Both the position numbers and the translations under genes were made by a program. The notes beneath the pieces are model-generated. The model saw only the letters and a list, made by a program, of their open reading frames with translations. It searched no databases and was not told the origin of the DNA. A stretch of DNA of 36,420 nt from Prochlorococcus sp. AG-321-E21 (GTDB lineage: Bacteria > Cyanobacteriota > Cyanobacteriia > PCC-6307 > Cyanobiaceae). The stretch spans positions 1 to 36,420 of the forward strand of contig QBXH01000012.1 in NCBI GenBank assembly GCA_003283415.1, read 5' to 3'. Within the stretch, counting starts at the first letter, position 1; each line of letters opens with the position of its first letter. Shown piece after piece: positions 8,725-17,032 of the stretch.

Positions 8725-9304
8725 TGTTTAAGGCTAATTATAATCACTATTTTGTGAAGAAATTAGCCATTATGCCTTAATATATTCTCTGTTATTGAGG
8801 AAATTTCTTGGTAACAATAAAGTTGATATTAGATGGAATAAACCAAAGGGAGTAATTTACTGATTGAACACTAAGTTGTAGAAGACTGGGAATAGGGCCT
8901 TTTGGAACAAAGCTTTATTGGAGTAAGAGAATTTATTAAAAAAGAATTACTAAATTGAAAATCAATAATAGTTTAAAAAATACATAAGAAAATCTTATCT
9001 ATGAGATAAATTATACTTATAAAAATCACACTAGGTTAAACAGAATGACTATATAAAAAAATAGATTGAATATTTAGGAACATACTCAAATAAAGAACTT
9101 AATTACTAATAATGGATACAATTTCATTGCTTATTATTTAAAAAAGTTTGAATAAGAGAACATAATTTTGGAGCATTTAAGATCATCGAGAAGAAGCACA
9201 ATACTGTTAGTAGAATTATCAAAAAATAAAACTGAACAATTTATATAAAATGATCTAGAATTGAGTTACAAAGATATATCAAAAATATCAAAATATATAA
9301 ATAG
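8725..9304. other. 580-bp non-coding spacer between the two psbA units
   Basis: I find no convincing gene on either strand: the longest frames are tens of codons, with no recognisable motif. Contents: a foldable element at 8728-8780; a 269-base segment (8725-8993) bounded by the 8-base direct repeat AAGAAAAT at 8717-8724 and 8986-8993; and, at about 8955-9025, a degenerate copy of the DNA found upstream of psbA copy 2. From 9026 to 9304 I see only AT-rich sequence. No transposase, tRNA or attachment-site signature is present. It could be decayed coding DNA, but that cannot be shown by eye. Confidence 0.75.
8728..8780. repeat. Nested inverted repeats with two competing pairings upstream of psbA copy 1
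   Basis: GGCTAATT (8732-8739) is complementary to AATTAGCC (8761-8768), and inside it TCAC (8744-8747) pairs with GTGA (8754-8757) around a 6-base loop. An alternative stem uses TTAAGGC (8728-8734) with GCCTTAA (8774-8780), which excludes the first because they share 8732-8734. The element begins about 37 bases upstream of the psbA copy 1 -10 box and is absent from copy 2. It could be an operator, a small RNA or a relic; no transcript evidence is available. Confidence 0.6.
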
Positions 9305-9308
9305 ACAT

Positions 9309-9338
9309 AAAAAAAAGCCCCCTATAAAAGGAGGCTTT
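9309..9338 (-). terminator. Rho-independent terminator of psbA copy 2
   Basis: Same hairpin and T run as at 7489-7518, shifted by 1820 bases. It should stop transcripts of copy 2 before they reach copy 1, so the two genes are separate transcription units. Confidence 0.9.
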
Positions 9339-9356
9339 AAATTTAGAACTTTAAGC

Positions 9357-10439
9357 TTAACCGATAGCTGGAGCTGTAAGAGCTACTGTTGTAGACTCAG
9401 CTGCTGCTAGATCAAGTGGGAAGTTGTGAGCGTTACGCTCGTGCATTACTTCCATACCTAGGTTAGCTCTGTTAAGAACGTCGCCCCATGTAGGAACAAT
9501 CTTACCGTTTGCATCAACAACTGATTGGTTGAAGTTGAAACCGTTAAGGTTGAATGCCATTGTGCAGATTCCCATTGAAGTTAACCAAACACATACAACT
9601 GGGAATACAGCTAGGAAGAAGTGAAGACTTCTGCTGTTGTTGAATGAAGCATATTGGAAGATCAAACGACCGAAGTAGCCATGAGCTGCAACGATGTTAT
9701 ATGTTTCTTCTTCTTGTCCGAACTTGTAACCATAGTTCTGAGACTCTGTCTCAGTTGTTTCTCTGATTAGAGATGAAGTAACAAGTGAACCATGCATTGC
9801 TGAGAATAAAGATCCTCCGAACATACCTGCAACACCAGCCATGTGGAATGGGTGCATAAGAATGTTGTGCTCTGCCTGGAAAACAAACATGAAGTTGAAT
9901 GTTCCAGAGATACCTAAAGGCATTCCGTCAGAGAATGAACCTTGACCGAATGGGTATACAAGGAATACTGCGAAAGCTGCTGAAACTGGTGCAGAGTATG
10001 CAACACAGATCCAAGGACGCATACCTAAACGGTATGAAAGCTCCCACTGACGTCCCATGTATGCTGAGATACCAATAAGGAAGTGGAATATTACTAGCTG
10101 GTAAGGACCACCGTTGTATAACCACTCATCTACAGTAGCTGCTTCCCAAATTGGGTAGAAGTGTAGACCAATAGCATTTGAAGAAGGAACAACTGCACCT
10201 GAGATGATGTTGTTTCCGTATAGGAATGAACCAGCAACTGGTTCTCTTATTCCGTCAATGTCTACTGGAGGTGCTGCGATGAAAGCAACGATGAAACAAG
10301 CCGCGGCTGCAAGTAGGCATGGAATCATTAAGACGCCGAACCAACCAACATAAATTCTGTTGTTAGTTGATGTTACCCACTCACAAAACTGAGGCCAGCC
10401 TTTTAACAGCGAAGTACGCTGCTGCTGAATAGTTGTCAT
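9357..10439 (-). CDS. psbA: Photosystem II reaction-centre protein D1, copy 2
   Basis: Encodes the same 360-residue D1 as the gene at 7537-8619, with the nucleotide sequence also unchanged as far as I can see, so all motif notes given there apply: YZ, Gln at the position-130 equivalent, and LDLA plus a 15-residue processed tail. Because the proteins are identical, the second copy adds dose or separate regulation, not a D1 isoform of the kind that freshwater cyanobacteria swap in high light. The upstream neighbour is the aspartoacylase-like gene on the same strand, 167 bases away; this side most resembles the usual single-copy psbA context in the group, as I recall it. Confidence 0.98.
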   Translation of the reverse strand: MTTIQQQRTSLLKGWPQFCEWVTSTNNRIYVGWFGVLMIPCLLAAAACFIVAFIAAPPVDIDGIREPVAGSFLYGNNIISGAVVPSSNAIGLHFYPIWEAATVDEWLYNGGPYQLVIFHFLIGISAYMGRQWELSYRLGMRPWICVAYSAPVSAAFAVFLVYPFGQGSFSDGMPLGISGTFNFMFVFQAEHNILMHPFHMAGVAGMFGGSLFSAMHGSLVTSSLIRETTETESQNYGYKFGQEEETYNIVAAHGYFGRLIFQYASFNNSRSLHFFLAVFPVVCVWLTSMGICTMAFNLNGFNFNQSVVDANGKIVPTWGDVLNRANLGMEVMHERNAHNFPLDLAAAESTTVALTAPAIG

Positions 10440-10454
10440 GAGTTCGTAAAGTAT

Positions 10455-10511
10455 GTCTCTAATTGAGACGTGTAAATAAAAACGAAAATTAATTTCGCTT
10501 TAATGAATATA
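10455..10511 (-). promoter_or_regulatory. psbA copy 2 promoter -10 box and structured 5' leader
   Basis: Identical to the copy 1 promoter and leader: TATATT at 10511-10506 (minus strand), then the CGAAA/TTTCG and GTCTC/GAGAC hairpins, the latter at 10469-10455. Identity ends at 10544, 33 bases upstream of the -10 box, so any regulatory difference between copies must come from sites further upstream. Confidence 0.6.
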
Positions 10512-10606
10512 GTCCAAAATCATCAATAATGTGTAGAAGAAAATCTTATATCTTAGATAAAATATTCTTATGTAAAAAGAAAAATTATTGAAAAAAGTAA
10601 TTTTGA

Positions 10607-11500
10607 CTAAAAAAAGTCATCACAAATTTGATTTGAAAAATTTATCACTTCTTTTTTTGTATAACTCATAGCGATATTCTTTTCTTTATAGGCTACCTCA
10701 CCAATAAAAACAGGCCAAATAGTATCTTCCCCTGTATAAATTTGAGTATTACCTGCCACATCCATAAATAAAGGATCTCCCTTTTTTATAGGATTCCAGT
10801 CTTTATTCATTCTTTTGGGATGAATTAAAGCACTAATATTCCCATTTTTGTCTCTTGGATAGTCAATACTTCCTTGATGTACATAAACAGTTAAACCTTT
10901 GGGGAGTTTTATTTGATTATTTTTTAATTTATTTATCTCATTTTTCAGAGAACTAATAATAATTAAAAATTTATTTATAATTTTTGGATCATAATAGTTT
11001 TGAGCAACAGATCCTATTTCAATTACTAATCCACATGGCCATGCTTCAACAAGGAATCCAGTTTGTTTTTCATCTTTTTCATGTAAATAAATAGGTAGTC
11101 CAAATTTATGTTGAAGTAATGCAGCTAAACAGAAATCTTTGCTTCTTCTTCCATACATAACAATAGATGTTCCCATATTTGCCGTAGTAGTATGCAAGTC
11201 AATTGCAATTTGACAAGGTTCTATACCATTAACACCAAACTTTTTAACTAAGAAATTTGCCCTATTAATCTCATAAATTTTACTATCCAAATTATTTTTT
11301 TTAACATTGAACGATCTATTTAAGTCACTATCTATATATCTACAACCTCTCTCATAAGCAAGAGGATTTCCTATGATTGTTTTATATTCTATATTTTCAT
11401 CAATAGTACTTAACTGCTTTTTAAATTGATTGACTGCCCAAACTGGATTTATTTCATTTCCATGAGTACCAGAAACAATTAGTATTTTTTTCAAGGTCAT
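10607..11500 (-). CDS. Aspartoacylase-like zinc carboxypeptidase-fold hydrolase (AstE/AspA family)
   Basis: Family members remove an acyl group from N-acyl amino acids (N-acetylaspartate for aspartoacylase, N-succinylglutamate for AstE). Zinc ligands fit GTHGNE (His13, Glu16) and DLHTTTANMG (His103). The carboxylate-binding DLNRSF is at 60-65, and the catalytic Glu is likely the one in VIEIGS (161). The DLHTTTANMG and DLNR motifs are closer to aspartoacylase than to AstE, and the 297-residue length agrees. The true substrate in cyanobacteria is not known to me. Its start lies 21 bases from the divergent GST-like gene, so the two promoters must overlap or lie inside the opposite gene. Confidence 0.85.
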   Translation of the reverse strand: MTLKKILIVSGTHGNEINPVWAVNQFKKQLSTIDENIEYKTIIGNPLAYERGCRYIDSDLNRSFNVKKNNLDSKIYEINRANFLVKKFGVNGIEPCQIAIDLHTTTANMGTSIVMYGRRSKDFCLAALLQHKFGLPIYLHEKDEKQTGFLVEAWPCGLVIEIGSVAQNYYDPKIINKFLIIISSLKNEINKLKNNQIKLPKGLTVYVHQGSIDYPRDKNGNISALIHPKRMNKDWNPIKKGDPLFMDVAGNTQIYTGEDTIWPVFIGEVAYKEKNIAMSYTKKEVINFSNQICDDFF

Positions 11501-11521
11501 TTAAAATAAAATTAAAAGTTT

Positions 11522-12454
11522 ATGCAAAATAAGAACTTAATTAACTTCGCCAAAAAATTCTGGTTTTGGTTTTGGACAAAATTAATGAATGGATTCGCAC
11601 CTTCTGATTTACAAGGAAATTATAAAAGGCCGAAAGGGATATTAATAGATAAAACTCATGATATTAAAGTAAATAATGCAAATACTTATTTATTAGTAGG
11701 GAATTCTTGTCCTTGGTGTCATAGAACATTACTCGTTTACAAACTAAAAAACTTGTCAAAGAAAGTCAAAGTTATTTTTTTAGAAGCAGATTTTAATAAT
11801 GGGCAATGGATTTTTAGTGAAAAATTTGAGGGATGTAAGACTCTTAATCAATTTTATAAAAAAGCACAAAAACGTAATCTTTTCAGATCGACATTACCAT
11901 TATTCTTTAATTTAAAAAAAGATCAGATTAATATTTTATCTAATGAAAGTTCTGAGATAGTAAGGTTAATGAATTCAATCACAGGAGCATCCTCAAAAAA
12001 AATACTCCCGATAAATAACTGCGATCAAGATTTGTTAAAAATGATTCATTCCGAAATAAATGATGGGGTTTATAAATGTGGATTTGCTAGAAATCAGGAA
12101 TCTTATGAAAAAGCAAGTAAGAGTCTTTTTAAAGCTTTAACTAAAATAGAAATTAGTTTTGATAAAAATATAGGGAATTGGATTTGTGGAGAAAATTTAA
12201 CTTATGCTGATGTTTATTTATTTCCTACTGTTATCCGTTGGGAGTTAATTTACAGACATCTTTTTAAATGTACTGAACAAGAACTTTCAGATTTTAAAAA
12301 CATTACTAAATGGAGATTAAGGTTTTTTGAATTATCGAATATTTCAGAAACATGTTTAGACACAGAATGGAAAAAAGACTATTACAAAGCATTATTTCCT
12401 TTAAACCCGAATCAAATCGTCCCTATTCTTCCTCCATTAAAGAAAATAATATAA
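11522..12454 (+). CDS. Glutathione S-transferase-like protein, glutathionyl-hydroquinone reductase type
   Basis: Has an N-terminal thioredoxin fold with CPWCHRT (Cys63 and Cys66) where xi-class enzymes have CPWAHRT; the first Cys is the expected catalytic nucleophile that removes glutathione from glutathionyl-hydroquinones. The motif NESSEIVRLMNS and the C-terminal helical domain with ENLTYADVYLFPTVIRW support the xi/omega class. The second Cys in place of Ala is unusual for that class and could form a dithiol site. The N-terminus is very aromatic (FWFWFW at 13-18). A later ATG at 11585 would shorten it by 21 residues; I keep the first because the family often has a leader. The substrate is inferred. 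Confidence 0.8.
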   Translation: MQNKNLINFAKKFWFWFWTKLMNGFAPSDLQGNYKRPKGILIDKTHDIKVNNANTYLLVGNSCPWCHRTLLVYKLKNLSKKVKVIFLEADFNNGQWIFSEKFEGCKTLNQFYKKAQKRNLFRSTLPLFFNLKKDQINILSNESSEIVRLMNSITGASSKKILPINNCDQDLLKMIHSEINDGVYKCGFARNQESYEKASKSLFKALTKIEISFDKNIGNWICGENLTYADVYLFPTVIRWELIYRHLFKCTEQELSDFKNITKWRLRFFELSNISETCLDTEWKKDYYKALFPLNPNQIVPILPPLKKII

Positions 12455-12471
12455 TCTCTTAATAACTATAA

Positions 12472-12497
12472 TTAGTTATTAAATAATAAATAACTAA
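12472..12497. repeat. Inverted repeat between the GST-like gene and cp12
   Basis: TTAGTTATT (12472-12480) is perfectly complementary to AATAACTAA (12489-12497) with an 8-base spacer. It is all A/T-rich and lacks a T run on either side, so it is a weak terminator at best. It lies about 105 bases upstream of cp12 and could instead be a protein-binding site. Confidence 0.4.
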
Positions 12498-12600
12498 CAA
12501 TTTTCATGTTGTTATGAACACGAATCTTATTAATAGATAATGCAAAATCAATAAAAATTAACTATGTTATATATGTCTACTTAAGTATGAAAAGCTGCAA

Positions 12601-12819
12601 ATGAAATCCATTGACGAACACATTCAAAAAGATCAATCGGAAATCGCCTCTGCTAAAGAACAGGGTAATCTTCCAAAGGTCAGACATTTAACTGAAGAAT
12701 TAAAGGATTTAGAAGAATATAAGGATCATCATCCTGAAGATAAACATGATCCGAATGCTCTAGAATTATTCTGCGATGCAAACCCAGACGAACCGGAATG
12801 CTTGGTTTATGATGATTAA
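12601..12819 (+). CDS. cp12: CP12, Calvin-cycle regulatory protein (short form)
   Basis: CP12 ties GAPDH and phosphoribulokinase into an inactive complex in the dark and releases them when reduced by thioredoxin. The C-terminal signature is complete: LELFCDANPDEPECLVYDD, matching the CxxNPxxxEC and terminal YDD that insert into the GAPDH active site. The central AWD_VEEL-type region is represented only by LTEELKDLEEY. The N-terminal Cys pair of plant and many cyanobacterial CP12s is absent, since there are just two Cys in 72 residues. The protein is highly charged and probably disordered. It is a single-gene transcript ended by the hairpin at 12841-12861. Confidence 0.93.
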   Translation: MKSIDEHIQKDQSEIASAKEQGNLPKVRHLTEELKDLEEYKDHHPEDKHDPNALELFCDANPDEPECLVYDD

Positions 12820-12834
12820 GTTTTTAACTTCAAA

Positions 12835-12866
12835 TAAAAAAAAGGGCTTTTAAAGCCCTTTTTTTA
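12835..12866. terminator. Bidirectional terminator between cp12 and the convergent small gene
   Basis: AAAGGGC (12841-12847) pairs with GCCCTTT (12855-12861) around 7 bases, with a run of A on the left and T on the right, so the hairpin works for both converging transcripts. Confidence 0.9.
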
Positions 12867-13049
12867 TTAATATTCCATATTAAAGTCAGATGGACTTCCA
12901 GTTAATGAACAGACCACAGATTCTTCTTTCTTCATTTCTTTTACTTCTACGATCGGTCTTCCCATTCTCTTTAAAACTTGAATATCCTGAATAGTCTGAC
13001 ACCTGGCAATTATTTCTCCTTGTTGATCAAAGCAACTATAAAAATTCAT
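12867..13049 (-). CDS. Small conserved-looking protein of unknown function
   Basis: A 60-residue protein starting MNFYSCFDQQGEIIARC, with three Cys, no signal or membrane segment, and no family I recognise. Support for coding: an ATG start, a stop placed directly against the shared terminator, ordinary codon use for the region and a position in line with obgE 87 bases upstream on the same strand. The pattern of a short two-strand beta start followed by a helix is my inference only. It could be a picocyanobacterial orphan family. Confidence 0.65.
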   Translation of the reverse strand: MNFYSCFDQQGEIIARCQTIQDIQVLKRMGRPIVEVKEMKKEESVVCSLTGSPSDFNMEY

Positions 13050-13136
13050 AAGTTTGTTTTACGCAATACTTAATTTATGGCTAATTTCCTAAATTAAATC
13101 AAGTAATTAAATCAATAAAATAATATTTCCAAAAAA

Positions 13137-14120
13137 TTAAATTTGATTCCAGACCTCAGAAAGTAATGAAGATAAGCCTTTTCGTAAAGATGAAGAAATA
13201 ACTAAAACTTTTTTCCTAGATAAATTTTCTAACTTTTTTGTAATTGTTTGCAAATAAACTTCATCGACAAGTTCCATCTTATTAAGTACAACTATTCTAT
13301 CTTTGTCTAAAAGGCCATTTCCATATCGTTTTAATTCTTTCTCAATTATCTCGAAATCATAAATAGGATTTTCTGCAATAGAATCAATCAAATGAATAAG
13401 TATTTTTGTTCTTTGTATATGTCTTAAAAAATCATGTCCCAAACCTACTCCTTCAGCAGCTCCAGAGATTAAACCAGGAATATCCGCAAAAAGGCATCCA
13501 TTTCCATCAGCTTTCCGTACTACACCTAAATTAGGTATTAATGTTGTAAAAGGATAATTTGCAATTTTCGGACGTGCTGATGATAGCACCGAAATTAAAG
13601 TACTCTTACCTGCGTTTGGAAGACCAATAATGCCAACTTCAGCAAGAAGTTTTAATTCTAATTGAACCTCCCATATCTCTCCTTCTTTTCCCTCAGTAAA
13701 AGATTCCGGAGCTCTATTTTGATTACTTAAGTAATAAGCATTCCCATGTCCACCTCTTCCTCCATGTGCAATAGTTAAACTTTGCTTATCTTTAGTTAAA
13801 TCCCCCAAAATAATACCAGTATTAAAGTCTCTAATTTCTGTGCCACAAGGAACTTTTAAGATTGTATTTTCCCCTGAAGCTCCAGATCTTTTGTTTGGAC
13901 CTCCTTTGAAACCGTCCTTAGCAAATATTTCTCTATTAAATTTAAAATCCAACAGTGTTTGAAGATTACTATCCGCTTTAAGGATTATCGAACCACCCTT
14001 ACCTCCATTACCTCCTGAAGGTCCACCGGCTGGAACAAATTTTTCTCTTCTAAATGAAACTATTCCGTTACCGCCTTTACCAGCCTTGAGAATAATGTTT
14101 GCTTGATCAATAAATTGCAC
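13137..14120 (-). CDS. obgE: GTPase ObgE/CgtA
   Basis: Essential ribosome-associated GTPase for 50S maturation and stringent-type control. The start is GTG. It has an N-terminal glycine-rich OBG domain (about 1-158, with [34 protein letters not shown] repeats), then the G domain: G1 GLPNAGKS (166-173), switch I FTT near 191-193, G3 DIPG (213-216), G4 NKME (280-283) and G5 SSSL near the end. At 327 residues it lacks the extra C-terminal domain of some family members, which is common. It is 39 bases downstream of mutS2 on the same strand, likely one transcript. Confidence 0.97.
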   Translation of the reverse strand: MQFIDQANIILKAGKGGNGIVSFRREKFVPAGGPSGGNGGKGGSIILKADSNLQTLLDFKFNREIFAKDGFKGGPNKRSGASGENTILKVPCGTEIRDFNTGIILGDLTKDKQSLTIAHGGRGGHGNAYYLSNQNRAPESFTEGKEGEIWEVQLELKLLAEVGIIGLPNAGKSTLISVLSSARPKIANYPFTTLIPNLGVVRKADGNGCLFADIPGLISGAAEGVGLGHDFLRHIQRTKILIHLIDSIAENPIYDFEIIEKELKRYGNGLLDKDRIVVLNKMELVDEVYLQTITKKLENLSRKKVLVISSSLRKGLSSLLSEVWNQI

Positions 14121-14159
14121 TTAAAAGTTATGAATGATTTTTAAAGATACCTTTGGATT

Positions 14160-16571
14160 CTATTTTATCCACGCAATACTGCAACCGGCGCCTCCTTCAT
14201 TACTTGCTGCATCTTCAACTTTATCGACATAATTCAAACTTGATAACCACGAACGCAATCCTTTTTTTAATTTTCCAGTTCCAATACCATGAATTATCCA
14301 AAGAGGTCCATGAAACTTTCTAAGTTTTTCTTCAATTATTATTTCGGCTTCATGAACTCTCATGCCCCTAACATCTATGGTGTTTTTACTTGTCCTGATT
14401 TTAGAAAAAGAAAAATCTTCTCTTACCGAATTAATTTGAATTTGAGAGTTTTTAAAATTAGGTTTTTCCCCATTAAGACCTTCAAAATCATTTATTGATA
14501 ATGTACTTCTAAATGATCCACATTTAACCTCGAAAGATCTTGTTTTTTCATCTAAAGCGATTATTTGACCTTTGCTATTTAAACTTTTAATTTTTATCAA
14601 ATCTCCTATTTTGGGACTCCATGATATTGTTTTTTTAATTTTTGTTTTAATTAAATGTTCCGTCTCAATTTCTTTAAGCCTAATTCCAATACATCTTGAA
14701 TCTTCTCCAGTTGCACTTTGGCTTTTTAATTTTTTAATCAAATTAATTACCTCTTTTTTAGCTGCTTTAATATATTTGGATAATTTTTGTCTTTCACTTT
14801 CCTGAATTTTTTCAGCATTAATTTTTTGAAATTCATAATTTTTCTTTATTTCATCATGTAGTATTTCTGTTCTAGCTATAAGTTCAGCTGCCTCTTCTGC
14901 AGATTTTTGTTGCTTTACCCTTTCTTCTTCTAATCCTTTAATAATATTATTTATATTTTCAAATTCTTTTGGTTTTAAGTAATTAGAAGCTTCATTAAGT
15001 ATTTTTTCATCAATCCCAATTCTCTTTGAAATTGTTAACGCGTTACTTCTTCCAGGTATTCCCCAATTCAAAGTATACTTTGGTCTAAAAGATTCTTCAT
15101 CAAACGCAACTGACACGTTTTCAAATCTATCATCTGTATATTTTAAAGCTTTAATATCTCCATAATGAGTTGTAGCCAGAGTAATATCAGATAGAGTTGC
15201 AAATTCTTTCAGTAAAGAAATTGCAAGAGCAGTTCCTTCAGATGGATCTGTCCCAGAACCGATTTCATCTAATAAAACAACTGATAATCCAATTTTATTT
15301 TCTAAAGATTCCAAAATATTTTTAATACGCAAAATATGTCCACTGAAAGTAGATAAATTCCCTTCTAAGGATTGATCATCCCCAATATCAACAAATATAT
15401 TAGGACAAAAAGGGATAATCGGATTTTTTATTGAGGGAATAAATAATCCTGATCTAGCCATTAATAATGCTATTCCGAGACCTTTTAAAGCAGCAGTTTT
15501 ACCTCCAGTATTCGGTCCTGTGATAGCTACTACTTTGGTATTTCTAGCTATATGAAAGTCTATAGAAACTGGTTTAGGTGCTTCTTTTTTTTTATGTTCC
15601 CAAATCAATAGAGGATGTGAAAAACCCATTAAAGAAACTACTGGATTATTATCGATGATTGGAGATTTACCTCCAATCCAATTTGAATATCTTGAACGAG
15701 TTAGGGAATGTTCAGCTCTTAAAAGAATATCTGACATATCAAGTAGACTTTTGTCATTATCACGAATTATTTGTGACCACTCTTTTAATAATTTAAATTC
15801 TTCTCCTGCTATACTTGCCTCCATAGAAGCAATTTTATTTCCTTTTGATACTACAGATTCTGGCTCCAAATATACTGTATTCCCTGAGGCAGAAGAATCA
15901 TGAATTATACCTTTGAATTTCTCTGCATATTGCACTTTTATAGCTAAAACAGGTCTCCCATATCTATCTCCAATAATATTATCTTGAATATAATTCATGT
16001 TTTTTTGAATGAATTTATCTACTAATAACCTTCTTTCTGATTTCTTAGATAATAATTCTTGCCTAAGTTTTGCTAATCTCTGACTGGCCCGATCAGAAAT
16101 TCTACCGTTGGATTCGATACCCGTTTTTAAAATTTTTTCAATCTGATTATGATCAATTAAACGATTTATAAAAGATGAAATATAAGGCCTTTGCTCAAAA
16201 TCTAAAAGTATTTTTTTTAATTCTTTTGAAGTAGCAATTGTTTCAGCTATTTCTAATAAATCAGAAGAATTAATTACTCCTCCTTTTGAACAAATCTCAA
16301 TATTTTTACTAATATCAAAAACACCCGAAAAACTAATCGATTTATCTAAATTCTTTTCTAACTCATTTATTTCGATAGTTTCTTGTAATAATCTCCTAGA
16401 AATTTCGTATTCAGTAGGAATATCAAACTCTAAAATTGCATTTTTACCCAATTTTGTAGAAGCAAAAGAGGAAAGCTGAGTTTTTAAATTATCCCATTCT
16501 AAAAGACTTATAGATTCTTCTAAGATTGATCTATGTTCAAATGAATTTTTATAATGATTTTTATCTATCAT
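14160..16571 (-). CDS. mutS2: MutS2 family ATPase/endonuclease
   Basis: MutS2 lacks the mismatch-recognition domain of MutS; roles described for the family are suppression of homologous recombination and, in Bacillus, rescue of collided ribosomes. Core and clamp helices occupy about 1-330, then the ATPase has Walker A GPNTGGKT (352-359), STFSGH (407-412) and Walker B VVLLDEIGSGTDP (431-443). A long charged coiled coil (about 525-620) follows, then a KOW-like segment and a C-terminal Smr domain with DVRGMRVHEAE and HGIGTGKLKKGLRSWL. The usual LDLRG of the Smr domain reads IDVRG, a conservative change. The 803-residue length is normal. Confidence 0.95.
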   Translation of the reverse strand: MIDKNHYKNSFEHRSILEESISLLEWDNLKTQLSSFASTKLGKNAILEFDIPTEYEISRRLLQETIEINELEKNLDKSISFSGVFDISKNIEICSKGGVINSSDLLEIAETIATSKELKKILLDFEQRPYISSFINRLIDHNQIEKILKTGIESNGRISDRASQRLAKLRQELLSKKSERRLLVDKFIQKNMNYIQDNIIGDRYGRPVLAIKVQYAEKFKGIIHDSSASGNTVYLEPESVVSKGNKIASMEASIAGEEFKLLKEWSQIIRDNDKSLLDMSDILLRAEHSLTRSRYSNWIGGKSPIIDNNPVVSLMGFSHPLLIWEHKKKEAPKPVSIDFHIARNTKVVAITGPNTGGKTAALKGLGIALLMARSGLFIPSIKNPIIPFCPNIFVDIGDDQSLEGNLSTFSGHILRIKNILESLENKIGLSVVLLDEIGSGTDPSEGTALAISLLKEFATLSDITLATTHYGDIKALKYTDDRFENVSVAFDEESFRPKYTLNWGIPGRSNALTISKRIGIDEKILNEASNYLKPKEFENINNIIKGLEEERVKQQKSAEEAAELIARTEILHDEIKKNYEFQKINAEKIQESERQKLSKYIKAAKKEVINLIKKLKSQSATGEDSRCIGIRLKEIETEHLIKTKIKKTISWSPKIGDLIKIKSLNSKGQIIALDEKTRSFEVKCGSFRSTLSINDFEGLNGEKPNFKNSQIQINSVREDFSFSKIRTSKNTIDVRGMRVHEAEIIIEEKLRKFHGPLWIIHGIGTGKLKKGLRSWLSSLNYVDKVEDAASNEGGAGCSIAWIK

Positions 16572-16584
16572 TTAATTGAACTAA

Positions 16585-16977
16585 TCAAATATTTGATTTA
16601 ATCCCACCGGCAGGTACATAGAGCATTTCAAGCCAGTTACCTTCAGTGTCTTGCATATAAAAAGAGGCTGTTCCATCACGATGTTCATGAATTGGTGCAA
16701 CTTTAACGCCAGATTTTTTTAAATCTGAATAAATATTTTCAACTTCCTTTTTTTCATCAAAATGAAAAGCAAAATGTGGGCCAGCTGCTTTATAACTAGG
16801 TCCCAATAAAGCAAGTCCATCTTTTCCTTTACCAGCCTCAAGATAGCACCAATCTTTATCATCCCAAATAAGTTGCATTCCTAAGTTCAGGTAAAAAGAC
16901 TTAGCTCTATCGAGATTCTCTACTCTAAGTGCAATATGTCCAATTCTTTGAACACCTTTTGACTCTTGTAAAAGCAA
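16585..16977 (-). CDS. Glyoxalase/VOC-superfamily protein, lactoylglutathione-lyase-like
   Basis: A single vicinal-oxygen-chelate domain of about 130 residues. The first beta-alpha module begins RIGHIALRVENLDRAKSFY with a likely metal-ligand His, the middle has AGPHFAFHFD, and the final strand has DTEGNWLEMLY with the ligand Glu. This fits glyoxalase I (methylglyoxal-glutathione detoxification) but the superfamily has many activities, so function is inferred. The start is TTG at 16977 with no clear ribosome site, so the true N-terminus may differ by a few residues. It is 13 bases ahead of mutS2 and 55 bases after hemB on the same strand. Confidence 0.85.
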   Translation of the reverse strand: MLLQESKGVQRIGHIALRVENLDRAKSFYLNLGMQLIWDDKDWCYLEAGKGKDGLALLGPSYKAAGPHFAFHFDEKKEVENIYSDLKKSGVKVAPIHEHRDGTASFYMQDTEGNWLEMLYVPAGGIKSNI

Positions 16978-17032
16978 AATAATAAATGAATTTTATATAA
17001 GAATAAACAAAATTTTTGACTTTAATGAGTTT

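Larger units (their letters stand above)
9305..10544 (-). repeat. 1240-bp direct repeat, copy 2: complete psbA transcription unit
   Basis: Second copy of the unit at 7485-8724, same orientation, apparently 100% identical including leader and terminator. The upstream edge at 10545 continues into sequence that itself resembles the spacer at about 8994-9025, showing the original duplication was longer than the part now kept identical. Confidence 0.95.

Noticed and set aside
8709..8780. Short frame (about 23 codons) in the psbA spacer running through the foldable element
   Set aside because: Too short, no ribosome site and no recognisable protein family; the inverted repeats explain the sequence better.
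7427..10606. Prophage or phage-derived origin of the extra psbA
   Set aside because: No phage, integrase or tRNA attachment sequence is nearby, and both copies are identical in leader and terminator, which suggests local duplication instead.
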